From: an uncultured Polycyclovorans sp.
GTDB lineage: Bacteria > Pseudomonadota > Gammaproteobacteria > Nevskiales > Nevskiaceae
Length of the DNA: 14,637 nt
Direction: 5' to 3'
NCBI GenBank assembly: GCA_936928855.1
Contig: CAKZHZ010000067.1
Span: 1 to 14,637, forward strand
Shown here: in pieces, positions 13,835-14,637 of the stretch
How positions within the stretch are numbered: position 1 is the stretch's first letter
Layout of the letters: every line of letters begins with the position of its first letter
Notes under the pieces: model-generated
Database searches by the model: none
The model's input: the letters and a program-made list of their open reading frames with translations, nothing else
Told to the model about the DNA's origin: nothing
Made by a program: the position numbers and the translations under genes

Positions 13835-14488
13835 TCAGCCGCGCGTGGCGCGGGCGCCACGTGAGGCGGTGATGGGGGTGGCGGCGTCATCCGCGCGGCG
13901 GGTGCCCAGCAGATGATCGATCATCGTCGGCACCAGGGCGTCGAGGTCGTAGCCGTGGACCAGCTGGTTGGCCGTGTGCAGTGTCATCAGCCCGTGCACC
14001 TGGCTCCACACGATGTGGGCAAAGCGGCGGGCATCGCCGTCGATGACGCCGTGGTCGATGGCGCGTTGGGCGATGCCGACGGCGTGATCGAACAAGGCCC
14101 GGCGGGCGGCGAGCAACTCGGGGAACAGCGTCGGTGCCGGCTGGTGGCTGGCAAAGATCAGCAGGTAGTCCTGCGGATGGGCACGGCCGAATTCGACGAA
14201 GGCGAGGATGGTGTCGCGCATCTGCTTGAGGATGTCCGGCTGCGTCGGGGAGCGGCGCAATACGTGCTCGCTCAGTCGCTGCATCGCTTCAACGCGAACG
14301 CGCGCCATCAGCCCATCCTTGTTGTCGAAATAACGGTAGGCGCGGGTGTGGCTGATGCGCAGCGCCTCCGCGATGCGACGAAACGTGACGGCCTCCTGGC
14401 CTTCTTCGCGATAGATCGCCAGCGCCGCCGCGCTGAGGCGGCGGCGGGTGGTTTCCAGCTCCAGGTCGGTAAGCGCAGCACGTGGCAT
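13835..14488 (-). CDS. TetR family transcriptional regulator
   Basis: A 217-residue repressor. The N-terminal helix-turn-helix is typical (TFRRIAEALRISHTRAYRYF, about 35-54, then DNKDGLMARV). The C-terminal ligand domain contains VWSQVHGLMTLHTANQL, as in the WHG group of TetR proteins. I chose ATG at 14488 (MPRAALTDLELETTRRRL); an upstream in-frame start at 14554 would add an untypical leader that runs through the AT-rich operator region. No strong ribosome-binding site is visible. It is the first gene of the four-gene minus-strand operon and probably represses it together with itself through the palindrome at 14502-14514. The inducer is likely a substrate or product of the operon. Confidence 0.92.
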   Translation of the reverse strand: MPRAALTDLELETTRRRLSAAALAIYREEGQEAVTFRRIAEALRISHTRAYRYFDNKDGLMARVRVEAMQRLSEHVLRRSPTQPDILKQMRDTILAFVEFGRAHPQDYLLIFASHQPAPTLFPELLAARRALFDHAVGIAQRAIDHGVIDGDARRFAHIVWSQVHGLMTLHTANQLVHGYDLDALVPTMIDHLLGTRRADDAATPITASRGARATRG

Positions 14489-14501
14489 GAAAGCGGACCG
14501 T

Positions 14502-14514
14502 TGTTTAATAAACA
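14502..14514. promoter_or_regulatory. Probable TetR operator
   Basis: TGTTTA-A-TAAACA is a perfect 13-base palindrome centred 20 bases before the tetR ATG, in a short AT-rich island (14502-14531) within GC-rich DNA. A further CC/GG pair flanks it symmetrically at 14498-14499 and 14517-14518. Size and position fit an autoregulatory TetR site. The promoter itself cannot be fixed; TTGCGG further upstream on the minus strand is a weak -35 candidate. Confidence 0.6.
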
Positions 14515-14637
14515 GTGGTAAATAATTAATGACACAGCACGCCGCCGACCGCAAGTGCCGGCCTCATCCCGGGACGCCGGGGCTAGTGTGGTGTTCCGTA
14601 AATGGTTTGATGAAATCGCTGAGGGCTTTTCGGGTCT
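14515..14637. other. Upstream region of the tetR operon
   Basis: No gene is recognised between the operator and the window end. The AT-rich part next to the operator probably holds the tetR promoter; the rest shows no clear feature. Confidence 0.4.

Overview
This is a GC-rich window (clearly above 60% G+C by eye) from a Gram-negative bacterium. It encodes an outer-membrane barrel of the DUF1302 type with its periplasmic DUF1329 partner, a large ATP-binding LuxR (MalT-like) regulator, a TetR regulator and a set of oxidative enzymes. This mix is typical of gammaproteobacteria that live on hydrophobic compounds such as hydrocarbons, terpenoids, steroids or long-chain esters. I cannot name a genus. 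Nothing looks like a phage, an insertion sequence, a tRNA, an rRNA or a CRISPR array, and coding is dense and uninterrupted.

Layout. On the left, minus strand: a [2Fe-2S] ferredoxin (51-410), a 295-base spacer, and a 922-residue MalT-type LuxR regulator (706-3474) that starts at TTG. A 244-base divergent spacer (3475-3718) separates the regulator from a plus-strand gene run. That run comprises a small four-helix membrane protein strikingly similar to styrene oxide isomerase (3719-4195), DUF1329 (4303-5670), DUF1302 (5753-8236), an aldehyde dehydrogenase (8310-9755), an AMP-forming acyl-CoA ligase (9762-11336) and an NTF2-like protein (11397-11831). Strong inverted repeats lie in several junctions of this run, and a long one lies between the convergent ends at 11841-11892. 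On the right, a compact minus-strand operon is read in the order tetR (14488-13835), membrane di-iron desaturase/hydroxylase (13807-12908), a 54-residue rubredoxin (12895-12731) and a short-chain dehydrogenase (12697-11936).

How it may work together (inference). DUF1302/DUF1329 would bring a lipophilic substrate across the outer membrane. The di-iron membrane enzyme, fed electrons by rubredoxin and perhaps the ferredoxin, would introduce oxygen. The SDR would oxidise an alcohol. The isomerase-like protein could turn an epoxide into an aldehyde, the aldehyde dehydrogenase would make the acid, and the ligase would make the CoA thioester for beta-oxidation. The order isomerase, aldehyde dehydrogenase, CoA ligase mirrors the lower styrene pathway, but no styrene monooxygenase is present. 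The likely novelty is therefore a styrene-oxide-isomerase homologue used on a different substrate. Neither a ferredoxin/rubredoxin reductase nor beta-oxidation genes are in the window.
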